Shown here: one piece after another, positions 22,904 to 31,352 of the stretch | Numbering within the stretch: position 1 is the first letter of the stretch | Layout of the letters: the number at the start of each line of letters is the position of its first letter | Notes under the pieces: model-generated | Told to the model about the DNA's origin: nothing | What the model saw: the letters and a program-made list of their open reading frames with translations, nothing else | Databases searched by the model: none | Source: an uncultured Ruminococcus sp. | Lineage (GTDB): Bacteria > Bacillota > Clostridia > Oscillospirales > Acutalibacteraceae | Length of the DNA stretch: 64,000 nt | Direction: 5' to 3' | NCBI GenBank assembly: GCA_902799245.1 | Contig: CADBZY010000006.1 | Span: 1 to 64,000, forward strand | Position numbers and translations under genes: made by a program

Positions 22904-23686
22904 ATGACAAAAGCCCATTGGAAGAAATCTGTTTTCCGCGCGGCGGCATTCCTCACCGCACTGACGATGCTGCTCTCAGCGGTTGCCTGCTCCGACCAAA
23001 AGGACGCCGCTGCCGTCAGCGCAAGCGACAAGCCTGCCATCATGGAAATGGACATAGACGAAATGCCGGAATCGCTCATTGATTTTCTGGACAGATTTAC
23101 CGATTTGTACTACAGTGACAAAGGCGGACATGACTTTGACTGCGAAACCAATTATACCAACCTCATTCATTGTATGATGCTGGAATTTCCCTGCATCGAC
23201 TGGTATACATATCCCGTTAAGCCGCTCGAAGAAAAGGACGTTACCCGCAAGAAAATGGATCCCAAAAAGTGGGCAAAAGGATTCGATAACTACACTGTAT
23301 GTGATGAAGAAAGCGTAAAATGGGTCGTCACCAATATCTTCAATGTTTCTGAGGATAAGATACCGGAAATGCAGGAAAAATATTGGAATGAGAAAACCTT
23401 ATACTTATACAAAGGAAAATACTATATGCCGGTAGGACATCTCGGTACAAGTTACCTGCGATATGAACTTGTCTCGGTCAAACGTGAGGGAAAGCGCTAT
23501 TATGTGGATTACAACGCTTATGTCAACGGATATGAGATGGAAATGCATGAATCCGACGGCTTATTATCCGGCTCCTTCACCGCCGAACTGGAACTGAAAA
23601 ACGTCGACGGCAAGGATTACTGGTCAATTTACAAAGCAAAACAGACAAAGTCATCAGAAGATGAATCATCAAAAAAAGGAGAATAA
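22904..23686 (+). CDS. Putative lipoprotein of unknown function
   Basis: A 260-residue protein with a signal segment and lipobox (LLSAVACSD, Cys near 27). The mature part is rich in acidic and aromatic residues and ends in a Ser/Glu/Lys tail. No family recognised. The ATG at 22904 is preferred because GAGGAG lies about 10 bases upstream; three codons earlier there is only a TTG. A TATAAT box (22868-22873) precedes it. The Mbeg1-like gene starts 3 bases after the stop, so the two are cotranscribed. Confidence 0.75.
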   Translation: MTKAHWKKSVFRAAAFLTALTMLLSAVACSDQKDAAAVSASDKPAIMEMDIDEMPESLIDFLDRFTDLYYSDKGGHDFDCETNYTNLIHCMMLEFPCIDWYTYPVKPLEEKDVTRKKMDPKKWAKGFDNYTVCDEESVKWVVTNIFNVSEDKIPEMQEKYWNEKTLYLYKGKYYMPVGHLGTSYLRYELVSVKREGKRYYVDYNAYVNGYEMEMHESDGLLSGSFTAELELKNVDGKDYWSIYKAKQTKSSEDESSKKGE

Positions 23687-23689
23687 ACA

Positions 23690-24820
23690 ATGAACATTCT
23701 GGACTATCTTGAAATGCGCGGCGACCTCACCTTCGCCGAAAGGCCCTTCAACGAGGTGGACAATCTCGTTTTTTCCGTCCTCGCCTACCTCGATATGCAT
23801 GATATTGTGACAGACGAATTTGTCTTTGACGTATCTCTGAAAAAACTCTGCAAAAGATACCTGGAGCTGGGCTACGATCAGTCTTATATCGTCAACAACC
23901 CCAAAATCCTTCTCAAAAAAATCGTTTCCTGCAAGCGTTATGAACGTGTTCGGGTCGGCGGCTACTGCCATTACGTCTCGCAGGACGAACAGGTGCAGTT
24001 TTCCTGCGCGACCTTCATGTTAGGCGACGGAACGGCGTATATCGGATTCAGCGGCACCGACGACAACATCGCCGGATGGCGTGAGGATTTTAACCTTACC
24101 TTCATGAACGTCACACCCGGTCAAAATGAAGCCGCAGACTATATCAACAGACTGTGCGGCTTCACCGTCTGTCCCCTCAGAATCGGCGGTCACTCCAAGG
24201 GCGGAAACTTCGCCGAATACGGCGCGGCCTTCTGCGATGAAAAGGTGCGCGACAGCCGTATCATCGAGATTTATTCCAACGACGGTCCCGGCTTCAACAA
24301 TACGATACTGCAATCAGAGCAGTACGCCGCCATTCTCGACAGAACGCTGAAAATCATTCCCGAAGAATCCATCGTGGGAATCATGCTGTCCGGCAAGGTC
24401 AAGACCAAGGTCGTCAGAAGCACCGGAAAGGGTATTTCCCAGCACGGCTTTTACAGATGGCGTGTGCGCCGTGATTGCTTTGAGGAGGCCAACCGGCTTT
24501 CACCCGTCAGCGCCTTCATGGACGAAACCATCAAGCGCTGGATGGATTCTCTCGAGGACGAGCAGAAAAAGTCGGTCATCTCGGCGGTGTTCGATTCGCT
24601 GGAGGCATCGGGTGCTACCACACTCACTGAACTCAATTCCAACAAATGGGTTTCCTACAACGCCATTCTCAAAGCCGTTTCAAAAATCGACCCGGACGTA
24701 CAGGGAGAGATCTTCACCTCACTGAAAAAGCTGGCGACAGCCGGAAAGGATGTGCTCTGGGACGAGGCCAAGAAGTCCTTCGATCGCTTCGACCCGTCCA
24801 AGGCTTTGACGGATCAGTAA
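23690..24820 (+). CDS. Mbeg1-like (DUF2974) alpha/beta hydrolase
   Basis: A 376-residue protein starting MNILDYLEMRGDLTFAERPF, the typical start of this Firmicutes hydrolase family. The segment VDNLVFSVLAYLD and the nucleophile elbow GGHSKGGNFAEYGA (Ser in GHSKG) are present, as is the NDGPGF motif with the acid residue. A C-terminal helical region (about 280-370) has no known function. These proteins resemble lipases but their substrates are unknown. There is no signal peptide, so it is probably cytoplasmic. It is in one operon with the lipoprotein gene upstream. Confidence 0.9.
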   Translation: MNILDYLEMRGDLTFAERPFNEVDNLVFSVLAYLDMHDIVTDEFVFDVSLKKLCKRYLELGYDQSYIVNNPKILLKKIVSCKRYERVRVGGYCHYVSQDEQVQFSCATFMLGDGTAYIGFSGTDDNIAGWREDFNLTFMNVTPGQNEAADYINRLCGFTVCPLRIGGHSKGGNFAEYGAAFCDEKVRDSRIIEIYSNDGPGFNNTILQSEQYAAILDRTLKIIPEESIVGIMLSGKVKTKVVRSTGKGISQHGFYRWRVRRDCFEEANRLSPVSAFMDETIKRWMDSLEDEQKKSVISAVFDSLEASGATTLTELNSNKWVSYNAILKAVSKIDPDVQGEIFTSLKKLATAGKDVLWDEAKKSFDRFDPSKALTDQ

Positions 24821-24880
24821 GCAACGGTCAACGATTCCCGTATTTCTTACATTGTTCACATATGATCAAAAATTATCAGG

Positions 24881-24909
24881 TTGACTTGCAGGATGAACTG
24901 TGCTATTAT
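24881..24909 (+). promoter_or_regulatory. Sigma-A promoter of the aminotransferase gene
   Basis: TTGACT (24881-24886), 17 bases, TATTAT (24904-24909); the chosen ATG is at 24965. Confidence 0.85.
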
Positions 24910-24964
24910 TTATAGAACGCCGAATGATTCGGCTTTTCATATTAACAATGAGAAGGTATGCGCT

Positions 24965-26185
24965 ATGAGAACATTCCATAAATCGCACAAGCTCGACAAT
25001 GTGTGCTACGACATCCGGGGTCCGGTCATGGATGAAGCCAACCGCATGATCGCAAACGGCGAGAAAATTCTTAAGCTCAACATCGGCAATCCCGCGCCGT
25101 TCGGATTCCGCGCTCCCGATGAGGTGATCGAGGCCATGCAGTCCAACCTGACCTCCACCGAGGGCTATTCCGACTCGAAGGGACTGCTTTCGGCCCGTCA
25201 GGCGATCGCCGACTACTGCGTGAACGTCAAGCACATCGCGGGCGTCACTCCCAACGACATTTACACCGGCAACGGCGCAAGCGAGCTGATCACCCTCTCT
25301 ATGCAGGGACTGCTCGACAACGGCGATGAAGTGCTGGTTCCCGCGCCGGATTATCCGCTCTGGACGGCTTCGGTAACACTGGCCGGCGGCAAGGCGGTGC
25401 ATTACATATGCGACGAACAGTCCGACTGGTTCCCCGATATTGACGATATTCGCTCCAAGGTCACGCCGCGCACCAAGGGCATTGTCATCATCAACCCCAA
25501 CAATCCCACCGGCGCGCTCTATTCCCGCGAGCTTCTCGAGCAGATCGCCCAGATTGCCCGCGAGAACGACCTCATTGTATTCTCCGATGAAATATACGAC
25601 CGCCTTGTGATGGACGGTCTGGAGCACACGTCCATTTCCTCCATCGCCCCCGATATATTCTCGGTGACTTTCAACGGTCTGTCCAAATCTCACCTCATTG
25701 CCGGCTACCGCTGCGGCTGGATGACGCTGTGCGGAGAAAAATCGCATGTCAGCGGCTACATCGAGGGCATCAATTTGCTTTCCTCCATGCGCCTCTGCTC
25801 CAATGTTCCCGCGCAGTCGCTCATTCCCATTGCTCTCAAAAACGCCTATACTGCCAGAGAATTGCTCGTTCCCGGCGGAAGAATCTACGAACAGCGCGAA
25901 TTCATCTGCAATGCCATCAATTCCATTCCCGGCATGAGCGTTGTCAAACCGAAGGCGGCTTTCTATATCTTCCCGAGAATCGACACAGCCCGCTTCCATA
26001 TCACCGACGACGAGAAATTTGTCCTCGACTTTTTGAAGCAGAAGAAGATACTTCTCACTCACGGCGGCGGCTTCCACTGGGAGACGCCCGACCATTTCCG
26101 TGTGGTATATCTGCCCTGCGTGAAGGAGCTTAAGCAGGCGGCCGAGGGATTGCGGGATTTCCTCCAGGATTACAGGCAGAAGTGA
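24965..26185 (+). CDS. PLP-dependent aminotransferase, AlaA-like (class I)
   Basis: A 406-residue fold-type I aminotransferase. Visible are LNIGNPAPFGFRAPDEV, YSDSKGLLSARQAIADYC, the ITNP-like NPNNPTGALYSRELL motif, FSDEIYDRL with the PLP-binding Asp, and GLSKSHLIAGYRCGWM with the Schiff-base lysine. This combination is typical of AlaA (glutamate-pyruvate aminotransferase) and related enzymes, so alanine synthesis is the best guess. The ATG at 24965 lies behind GAGAAGG; the frame is open upstream to 24881 but that part overlaps the promoter. A single-gene unit. Confidence 0.92.
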   Translation: MRTFHKSHKLDNVCYDIRGPVMDEANRMIANGEKILKLNIGNPAPFGFRAPDEVIEAMQSNLTSTEGYSDSKGLLSARQAIADYCVNVKHIAGVTPNDIYTGNGASELITLSMQGLLDNGDEVLVPAPDYPLWTASVTLAGGKAVHYICDEQSDWFPDIDDIRSKVTPRTKGIVIINPNNPTGALYSRELLEQIAQIARENDLIVFSDEIYDRLVMDGLEHTSISSIAPDIFSVTFNGLSKSHLIAGYRCGWMTLCGEKSHVSGYIEGINLLSSMRLCSNVPAQSLIPIALKNAYTARELLVPGGRIYEQREFICNAINSIPGMSVVKPKAAFYIFPRIDTARFHITDDEKFVLDFLKQKKILLTHGGGFHWETPDHFRVVYLPCVKELKQAAEGLRDFLQDYRQK

Positions 26186-26252
26186 TTCTTTCGTAATTGT
26201 GCAGTGATCAAATTATTATCAGAATATTTTTTTGCAAAAATAAAATATTCCC

Positions 26253-26281
26253 TTGACTTAATTTTAAAATTCTGTTACAAT
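26253..26281 (+). promoter_or_regulatory. Sigma-A promoter of the 26317 lipoprotein gene
   Basis: TTGACT (26253-26258), 17 bases, TACAAT (26276-26281). The gene starts at 26317 behind GGAGG. Confidence 0.88.
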
Positions 26282-26316
26282 AAGTATATCAAAAAACCGA
26301 ATGGAGGATCACACAC

Positions 26317-27231
26317 ATGAAAGCAACCAAAAGAATAATCACTCTGACTGCGGTTATCGCGCTGCTGTTCTCTATGGCGTCGTGTTCGCTGCTCAAGAAA
26401 AAGGCAAATTTCGTCCAGAAGGTAATCGCCGATAACATCGAGGTCACAATCCGCGACGATATGACCGAGGTCGCCGAGATCAAGAATGACGACAACTACA
26501 TCACAGGCTACAAATGGGACGGCTACGGCATGAATATCACCAAAATTGAAGCCAAGGATGCCAGCGCGATCAAGATCAGCGGTAAGTCGGGAGACGATCT
26601 CCTCAAAACGATAGGTGAATCCAACAAGAACGCAAGCGAGATCAAAAAGTTCGGCGACATAAGCTATATAGAATTTACGGATACTACCAACAAATCGCAG
26701 GATCTGACCTCTATCGTCTATCTGACGGAAGAGGGTTATGAGTACTATCTCTTTGAGTTCTACACCATGCCGAAAAACGGATATAATTACCGCTCCGAAT
26801 ACGAAACGATCGTTAAAAGCGTCAACATGGTCAGAGAACCTGCCAAAACGGTCGATGCCAACATTTACAACGTAGTCATGACACTGGACGGAGATGCCTT
26901 TGAGCAGTCCACCGGCACATGGATGTGCGGCAGATATGCGGTCACTGTGATGAATACCAATCTCAGCACAAAGACCGCTTCTCCTGAGACTTTCGCCAAG
27001 GCACTGATTGCAAACGGCATCAAGACGGTCGACGGTCAGAAGCCGGAAATTAAAACCACTGCCGGCGGAGTTCCTTATTTTGAGGGTATGGCAGAGGAAC
27101 TGTACGGAACCCATTTTGTCAAGGACATCAACGGCACTCTCTACTATATCATGCTTTACACACTTGTTCCCACCGAGGAGCAGCTCAAGCAGGAGTTCAA
27201 CACCATCGTTGACGGCGCACACGCTGCATAA
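26317..27231 (+). CDS. Putative lipoprotein of unknown function
   Basis: A 304-residue protein with signal segment and lipobox (LLFSMASCS, Cys near 23). The mature part seems to consist of two related halves of strand-helix composition, each with an EYETIVKSV- or EFNTIVDGA-like end, which suggests a duplicated small domain. No known family is recognised. It has a clean promoter and a terminator of its own (27244-27298), so it is a single-gene unit. One of four small lipoproteins in this part of the window. Confidence 0.75.
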   Translation: MKATKRIITLTAVIALLFSMASCSLLKKKANFVQKVIADNIEVTIRDDMTEVAEIKNDDNYITGYKWDGYGMNITKIEAKDASAIKISGKSGDDLLKTIGESNKNASEIKKFGDISYIEFTDTTNKSQDLTSIVYLTEEGYEYYLFEFYTMPKNGYNYRSEYETIVKSVNMVREPAKTVDANIYNVVMTLDGDAFEQSTGTWMCGRYAVTVMNTNLSTKTASPETFAKALIANGIKTVDGQKPEIKTTAGGVPYFEGMAEELYGTHFVKDINGTLYYIMLYTLVPTEEQLKQEFNTIVDGAHAA

Positions 27232-27243
27232 ATCACAGATTAT

Positions 27244-27298
27244 CTATCCCCATATGTCTGCAACGGATACTCCCTATGGCAGGACATATGGGGATTTT
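27244..27298 (+). terminator. Terminator after the 26317 lipoprotein gene
   Basis: ATCCCCATATGTC (about 27244-27256) pairs with GACATATGGGGAT (about 27282-27294), followed by TTTT. Inner partial pairing shortens the loop. Confidence 0.85.
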
Positions 27299-27418
27299 TG
27301 GGATAGAGAAGAATTCTTCAAAAAGCTATTGATAATATCGCCGAATAATGCTATAATTTCATCGAGGCAATCTTTCCCCCCAATGATGCATTGGATTACA
27401 AAAAAGGAATGAGTTACT

Positions 27419-28774
27419 ATGAAACCTATCAATTGCCCGGAATGCGGCTATCTGATTCAGGATAATTCCACATTCTGTAAAATGTGCGGCTGCAAAATCG
27501 ATAAAAAATCAGAGACCGCCGATGAAAATTATTCTTCCCCAGACACACAGCCCTCCGGCACTGGCAATCAAACGGAACATTCACACGGAAATGAAACAGT
27601 AAACGTTAATCCTGCCCCTTCGCCCAGCCCGAACGTGCAAAGCTTTCCCTCCGGGGGTGCAACGCCTCCGTATCCGGGTCAGTTTCCGGTAAACGGAGCT
27701 GCGCCTCGGTACAACGGAAACATGCCGGCAAGTATGCCCGCAAGTATGCCGGCAAGTAGTATGCCGGTGCAATATCCGGGCACCTTTCCGGGGCAGTATC
27801 CGGGGAAGTATCCCGCGCCATATGCACCCGCCGGCAGCAGATACCCCACCTATAACCCGCAGCGAAATAAAGCCAATTCTTCGGGCAAAAAACTGTGGAT
27901 CATACTGTCGTCCGTCATTGGTGGTATTCTTCTTTTAGCAGGAATTACGTTTTCCGTCGTTTATTTCACCGTTCCCGACAGAAAATACAACAGCGCGTGC
28001 GCTGCGCTGGAAGCGCAGCGTTTTGATGAGGCGTATGACGGATTCATCGCCCTCGGCAGCTATAAGGACAGCAAGGATAAGGCCTCCGAATCGATGTACA
28101 AAAAAGGCGTCTATCTGAACGAAAACAAAAAATACAAGGAAGCAGCGGACATTTTCAACAAACTCGGCAATTATGAGGACAGTTTCGCGCAATATCAATC
28201 TTCCTACTACAACTACGGACTGCAACTGATAGGCGACGGAGCGTATTCTGAGGCAATCGAGGTCTTTACCTCTCTCGGAAGCTACAGCGACAGCGAATTA
28301 ATGATAGACGAAGCAAAGTACTGCTACATCGTCAATCACTTGGACAACAGCGACGCAACCACCTACAACTACCTGATTGAATTAAAAGCTGTCAATTATA
28401 AGGACTGCAAGCAGCTCTACAACACTCTCTATGCATGGAAAGCCACCAAATTTTATTTTAATACGGGCAGTGACTCCACCGATAAGAAAACATCCATCAG
28501 CAGAAGTTCGCCGCTTTACTGTCACTTCACGATAGAAGGCGGGCCGCCTGAGGGTTCGTTTTACGCCTATGCCTCTGCTTTGTGGCCTGACGGTTCCAAG
28601 ATGAACAAGCAAAAATCAGCCGTGGTCATGTACAGAAACGGTACATTCTGGTGGGGATGGAAGGACGGAATATATCTTGATCCTAAAAACGGTAAAACCG
28701 GCACCTTCATCCTGATTCTTTACGATGATAACAACAATGAAATCGGAAGAAGCTCCGTGCGGATCACCAAGTAA
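27419..28774 (+). CDS. Zinc-ribbon membrane protein with TPR-like repeats
   Basis: A 451-residue protein. The N-terminus is a zinc ribbon (CPECGYLIQD...CKMCGCKI). A Pro/Gly/Tyr-rich linker (about 40-150, with ASMPASMPASSMP and PGQYPGKYPAPY repeats), one membrane helix near 160-182, and a helical region with three TPR-like units follow (FDEAYDGFIALGSYKDSKDK, YKEAADIFNKLGNYEDS, YSEAIEVFTSLGSYSDSE). The C-terminal domain is beta-rich with WWGWKDGIYLD. This zinc-ribbon plus helix plus outside-domain layout is common in Clostridia and is thought to anchor surface proteins. The function is unknown. GGAATG lies close to the ATG as ribosome site. Confidence 0.82.
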   Translation: MKPINCPECGYLIQDNSTFCKMCGCKIDKKSETADENYSSPDTQPSGTGNQTEHSHGNETVNVNPAPSPSPNVQSFPSGGATPPYPGQFPVNGAAPRYNGNMPASMPASMPASSMPVQYPGTFPGQYPGKYPAPYAPAGSRYPTYNPQRNKANSSGKKLWIILSSVIGGILLLAGITFSVVYFTVPDRKYNSACAALEAQRFDEAYDGFIALGSYKDSKDKASESMYKKGVYLNENKKYKEAADIFNKLGNYEDSFAQYQSSYYNYGLQLIGDGAYSEAIEVFTSLGSYSDSELMIDEAKYCYIVNHLDNSDATTYNYLIELKAVNYKDCKQLYNTLYAWKATKFYFNTGSDSTDKKTSISRSSPLYCHFTIEGGPPEGSFYAYASALWPDGSKMNKQKSAVVMYRNGTFWWGWKDGIYLDPKNGKTGTFILILYDDNNNEIGRSSVRITK

Positions 28775-28798
28775 TGATTTATCACCCCTATAACAACA

Positions 28799-28836
28799 TA
28801 AAGTGCGTACCTTATCGACCAACAAGGCACGCACTT
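28799..28836. terminator. Bidirectional terminator between convergent genes
   Basis: AAGTGCGT...CCTT (28800-28811) pairs with AAGG...ACGCACTT (28828-28839), followed by a T run; it serves the gene ending at 28774 and probably the convergent one ending at 28872. Confidence 0.82.
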
Positions 28837-28871
28837 TTTTCTTGGTACTTTTTTCAGGTTTCCGTTGGGGA

Positions 28872-30599
28872 TTATGCCGCTTGATCCGGTTCCACGCGCA
28901 CGGCAGCGCCGGTCAGCCCTAACATGACCCACATGAGCGGTGAATTGATAGGCAGCGAATAGCCGAAGAACGCATGTACCGCATATGCGATGACCGCTGC
29001 TCCGCAGCAGGCGAGAAGCGGATTGTCGGCAGCACGGCGGAACGCTTTGACTGTCAGACTGCCGATAAACGCAAGGAACGCGCCCAATCCCGTCAATCCG
29101 GAGCAGATCAGCAATTGCAGGTATTCATTGTGCGCTTTGTCGAGATTCCTGCCGCCGAAGAATTTCTTTGCTTCCTCGCCGTAGACCTCGTTGAATACGG
29201 TGCAGAAGGTGTCAGGCCCACTGCCGAACAGCGGCTTCTGGCCGACGAGCTTCAGCGTGCGCTTCCATGTGAACATGCGGTTGTGACCGAATTTGTCACT
29301 GAAATTGCCGTGATAGAGGATCTGTCCGAACTCGTAGAGCACGCCGCTTTTTTTGCTTTTCGCGGCAAAGAAGGAGGCGATCAGAACGCCGACCACTGCC
29401 AGAGCGTCAACCGCGACACATGCGATCAGCAGTCTGCGGCTGGTTAACGCGGTATTGAGTTTCTGCTGGAATGTCCTGACGGACGGATGAACCAGATCAC
29501 AGCAGAAAAACACCGAGGCTGCTGCCAGAAGTATCGCGGCGCAGATCATCAAATAGCCGGGTTTCCCGAAATCCTCTTCCAGTATCCATGTCTCCACCAC
29601 AAGGCGGTTGAAGGCGATGACGCCCAGCGCAACAGACAGAACGGCAAGGTATCTCCCGAGGCGATGCATCGAAATGAGCATGAGCGGCATCCCCGCGAGC
29701 AGCACCACTCCGAGCGCGACGATTCCCGCGTCGGTGTTGAGATTCAGTTCCGCCCACAGCATGAGTGCAAAACAGCTCAGCGTGACGGCTCCGTATCTGT
29801 CAAAGGGAAACTGCTGCCGCGTGATGTATATTCCGGCGGCAAGCACAAGCGCGACGGTAACAAAGTAGGATGTCAGGTTGATATTGCCCATCGGCCCCAT
29901 AAAGAGCAGTCCGCTCTCCCAGTTCGGCTTGGAAAATCCGGTATTCAGCAGATCGACGCCAAAGAAGTGGAACATCACCAGTCCCGCCACAATTGTCGCG
30001 CCAAGGCAATATACATTGAGATCGAATTTTCGCAGCTTCAGCAGGTGCGAAATCAGAAAATAAACAGCGACGTAAAAACTCTGTATGATAAATCCGTCGT
30101 TTCGCACGCCCTGTCCGTTGAACGCAATATCCTTATAGGGCGAAAGCAGCGTCGAGATGAACAGAAATCCCCAGTACAGCAGCACAGCATAATCCGGCAG
30201 GTTAAATCTCGGCAGCTCCACTTTAAAATTGTCCGCCGGAGTGGAAATCACCTTAATGATCATGGAAACAATCACGGAGCAGAGTCCAAGAGCCGCCAGC
30301 ACATAGAATATAGAATTTTTATAATGTGTTATGTTGGCATACTTCTCGGTTCCCATCGCCAGCGGGAAGATGAATACCATCGCCAGCAGAAAGACCCGCG
30401 CAAATAGCTCCATGAGATTGTTTTTGTCAAAAAGCGGCGAAGGCGGCAGCGTCTTTGTTTTCGAGCTGTTTTTCTGCTGACCTTTTCCCGCTGCCGCAGG
30501 CATGGCCTTTGACAGTTGTACAGCATCCGTGTGCGCCGATTGGTTCATCCCGCTCTTTTTGCGGTTGGCGATATATTTCTTTTGATTTTTGCCTGACAT
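28872..30599 (-). CDS. O-antigen ligase family membrane protein (Wzy/WaaL-like)
   Basis: A 575-residue protein with a long basic N-terminal extension (about 1-70, cytoplasmic) and 11-13 hydrophobic segments. The large outside loop holds a LFGSGPDTFCTVFNE segment and DKAHNEYLQLLICSGLTG, which is the Wzy_C signature of O-antigen ligases and polymerases. Such enzymes transfer or polymerise lipid-linked glycans; in a Gram-positive cell the target would be a secondary wall polysaccharide or glycoprotein. No glycan cluster surrounds it. It stands alone on the minus strand, with terminators on both sides. Confidence 0.85.
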   Translation of the reverse strand: MSGKNQKKYIANRKKSGMNQSAHTDAVQLSKAMPAAAGKGQQKNSSKTKTLPPSPLFDKNNLMELFARVFLLAMVFIFPLAMGTEKYANITHYKNSIFYVLAALGLCSVIVSMIIKVISTPADNFKVELPRFNLPDYAVLLYWGFLFISTLLSPYKDIAFNGQGVRNDGFIIQSFYVAVYFLISHLLKLRKFDLNVYCLGATIVAGLVMFHFFGVDLLNTGFSKPNWESGLLFMGPMGNINLTSYFVTVALVLAAGIYITRQQFPFDRYGAVTLSCFALMLWAELNLNTDAGIVALGVVLLAGMPLMLISMHRLGRYLAVLSVALGVIAFNRLVVETWILEEDFGKPGYLMICAAILLAAASVFFCCDLVHPSVRTFQQKLNTALTSRRLLIACVAVDALAVVGVLIASFFAAKSKKSGVLYEFGQILYHGNFSDKFGHNRMFTWKRTLKLVGQKPLFGSGPDTFCTVFNEVYGEEAKKFFGGRNLDKAHNEYLQLLICSGLTGLGAFLAFIGSLTVKAFRRAADNPLLACCGAAVIAYAVHAFFGYSLPINSPLMWVMLGLTGAAVRVEPDQAA

Positions 30600-30737
30600 T
30601 GGTTTTGTAATGCCCCTTTCGGTTGATGTATAGAATACAGATATAATTTTATATTGAAAAGGCTGCTTTTACAAGTGGTTTGACAATAAATTAATAAAAT
30701 GACAATAAATTTTGATGCAAAATACTCCAACTGAAAA

Positions 30738-30790
30738 AAAAGCAGCCCCGGCGATGAGCAGAGATGCTTCACCGTCAGGGCTTGCTTAGT
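30738..30790 (-). terminator. Terminator after the YlbF/RicA-like gene
   Basis: On the minus strand AAGCAAGCCC (30787-30778) pairs with GGGCTGCTT (about 30748-30740), one bulge, followed by a run of T. It closes the pyrG/miaB-side minus-strand genes. Confidence 0.8.
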
Positions 30791-30823
30791 TATTATTTTT
30801 CATTATGTCGGCAGTCGTATCCG

Positions 30824-31228
30824 TCAGTGGCAGCCTCCGCAGGAGCAGCAGTCGCCTGTGCAGGCGGCGTCGGGATCATAGGTGGCGGGATCCTCGCCGT
30901 TCACGGCAGCGGTGAGAATAGCGGTGACGTGATTCATCAGGTGATCCACAACGTCCTTTGCCTTGTTGAACGCGACCATGTTTTCGCTCTCCATGACGGA
31001 GGTGTAAATGCTCATGAGCTGCTCGTTCAGCGCGTTTACCTTGTCCTGATCGGGTTCGGGCTTGGAGGATTCGATCTCCATCTTCATGCGGACGAGATTG
31101 AATTCGCCGATCTGCTTCTGAAGCTCCTCGTCGTTGTCGCTTGCGGTTCTTGCCTCCATCAGTGCCTTGTACTCGTCGGACTCCTGAATGAGCTTGCCCA
31201 TTTCTCTTGCCATTTCGATGATTGTCAT
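30824..31228 (-). CDS. YlbF/YmcA (RicA-like) family protein with Cys-rich C-terminus
   Basis: A 134-residue helical protein of the YlbF/YmcA family: EMAREMGKLIQESDEYKALM, then DNDEELQKQIGEFNLVRMKM. The C-terminus ends TGDCCSCGGCH. In Bacillus YmcA (RicA) forms a complex with YlbF and YaaT that carries iron-sulfur clusters and affects RNase Y-dependent mRNA maturation; its gene lies next to the miaB orthologue, and here miaB also lies directly upstream. The ATG at 31228 has AAAGGAG 8 bases before it; the frame extends 21 codons upstream without ribosome site. The Cys cluster is a likely metal or Fe-S ligand. Confidence 0.9.
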   Translation of the reverse strand: MTIIEMAREMGKLIQESDEYKALMEARTASDNDEELQKQIGEFNLVRMKMEIESSKPEPDQDKVNALNEQLMSIYTSVMESENMVAFNKAKDVVDHLMNHVTAILTAAVNGEDPATYDPDAACTGDCCSCGGCH

Positions 31229-31263
31229 TTTGAACTTCTCCTTTGAATATTTTTTATTTTGGC

Positions 31264-31350
31264 GATTGTAAAAGTGTAAGAATAGCGTCAATCGGGGAAT
31301 TGGCTCATTGGAATTTGCAGGTTTTTTCTCCGATTTTGGGCAAGGGATTA
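31264..31350. repeat. Partial copy of the MITE-like repeat
   Basis: About 87 bases, from GATTGTAAAAGTG to GGGCAAGGGATTATTTTATT. They are nearly identical, in inverted orientation, to 47197-47286, the right end of the 303-bp element at 46983-47285. The copy fills the gap between miaB and the YlbF-like gene. Confidence 0.85.
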
Positions 31351-31352
31351 TT

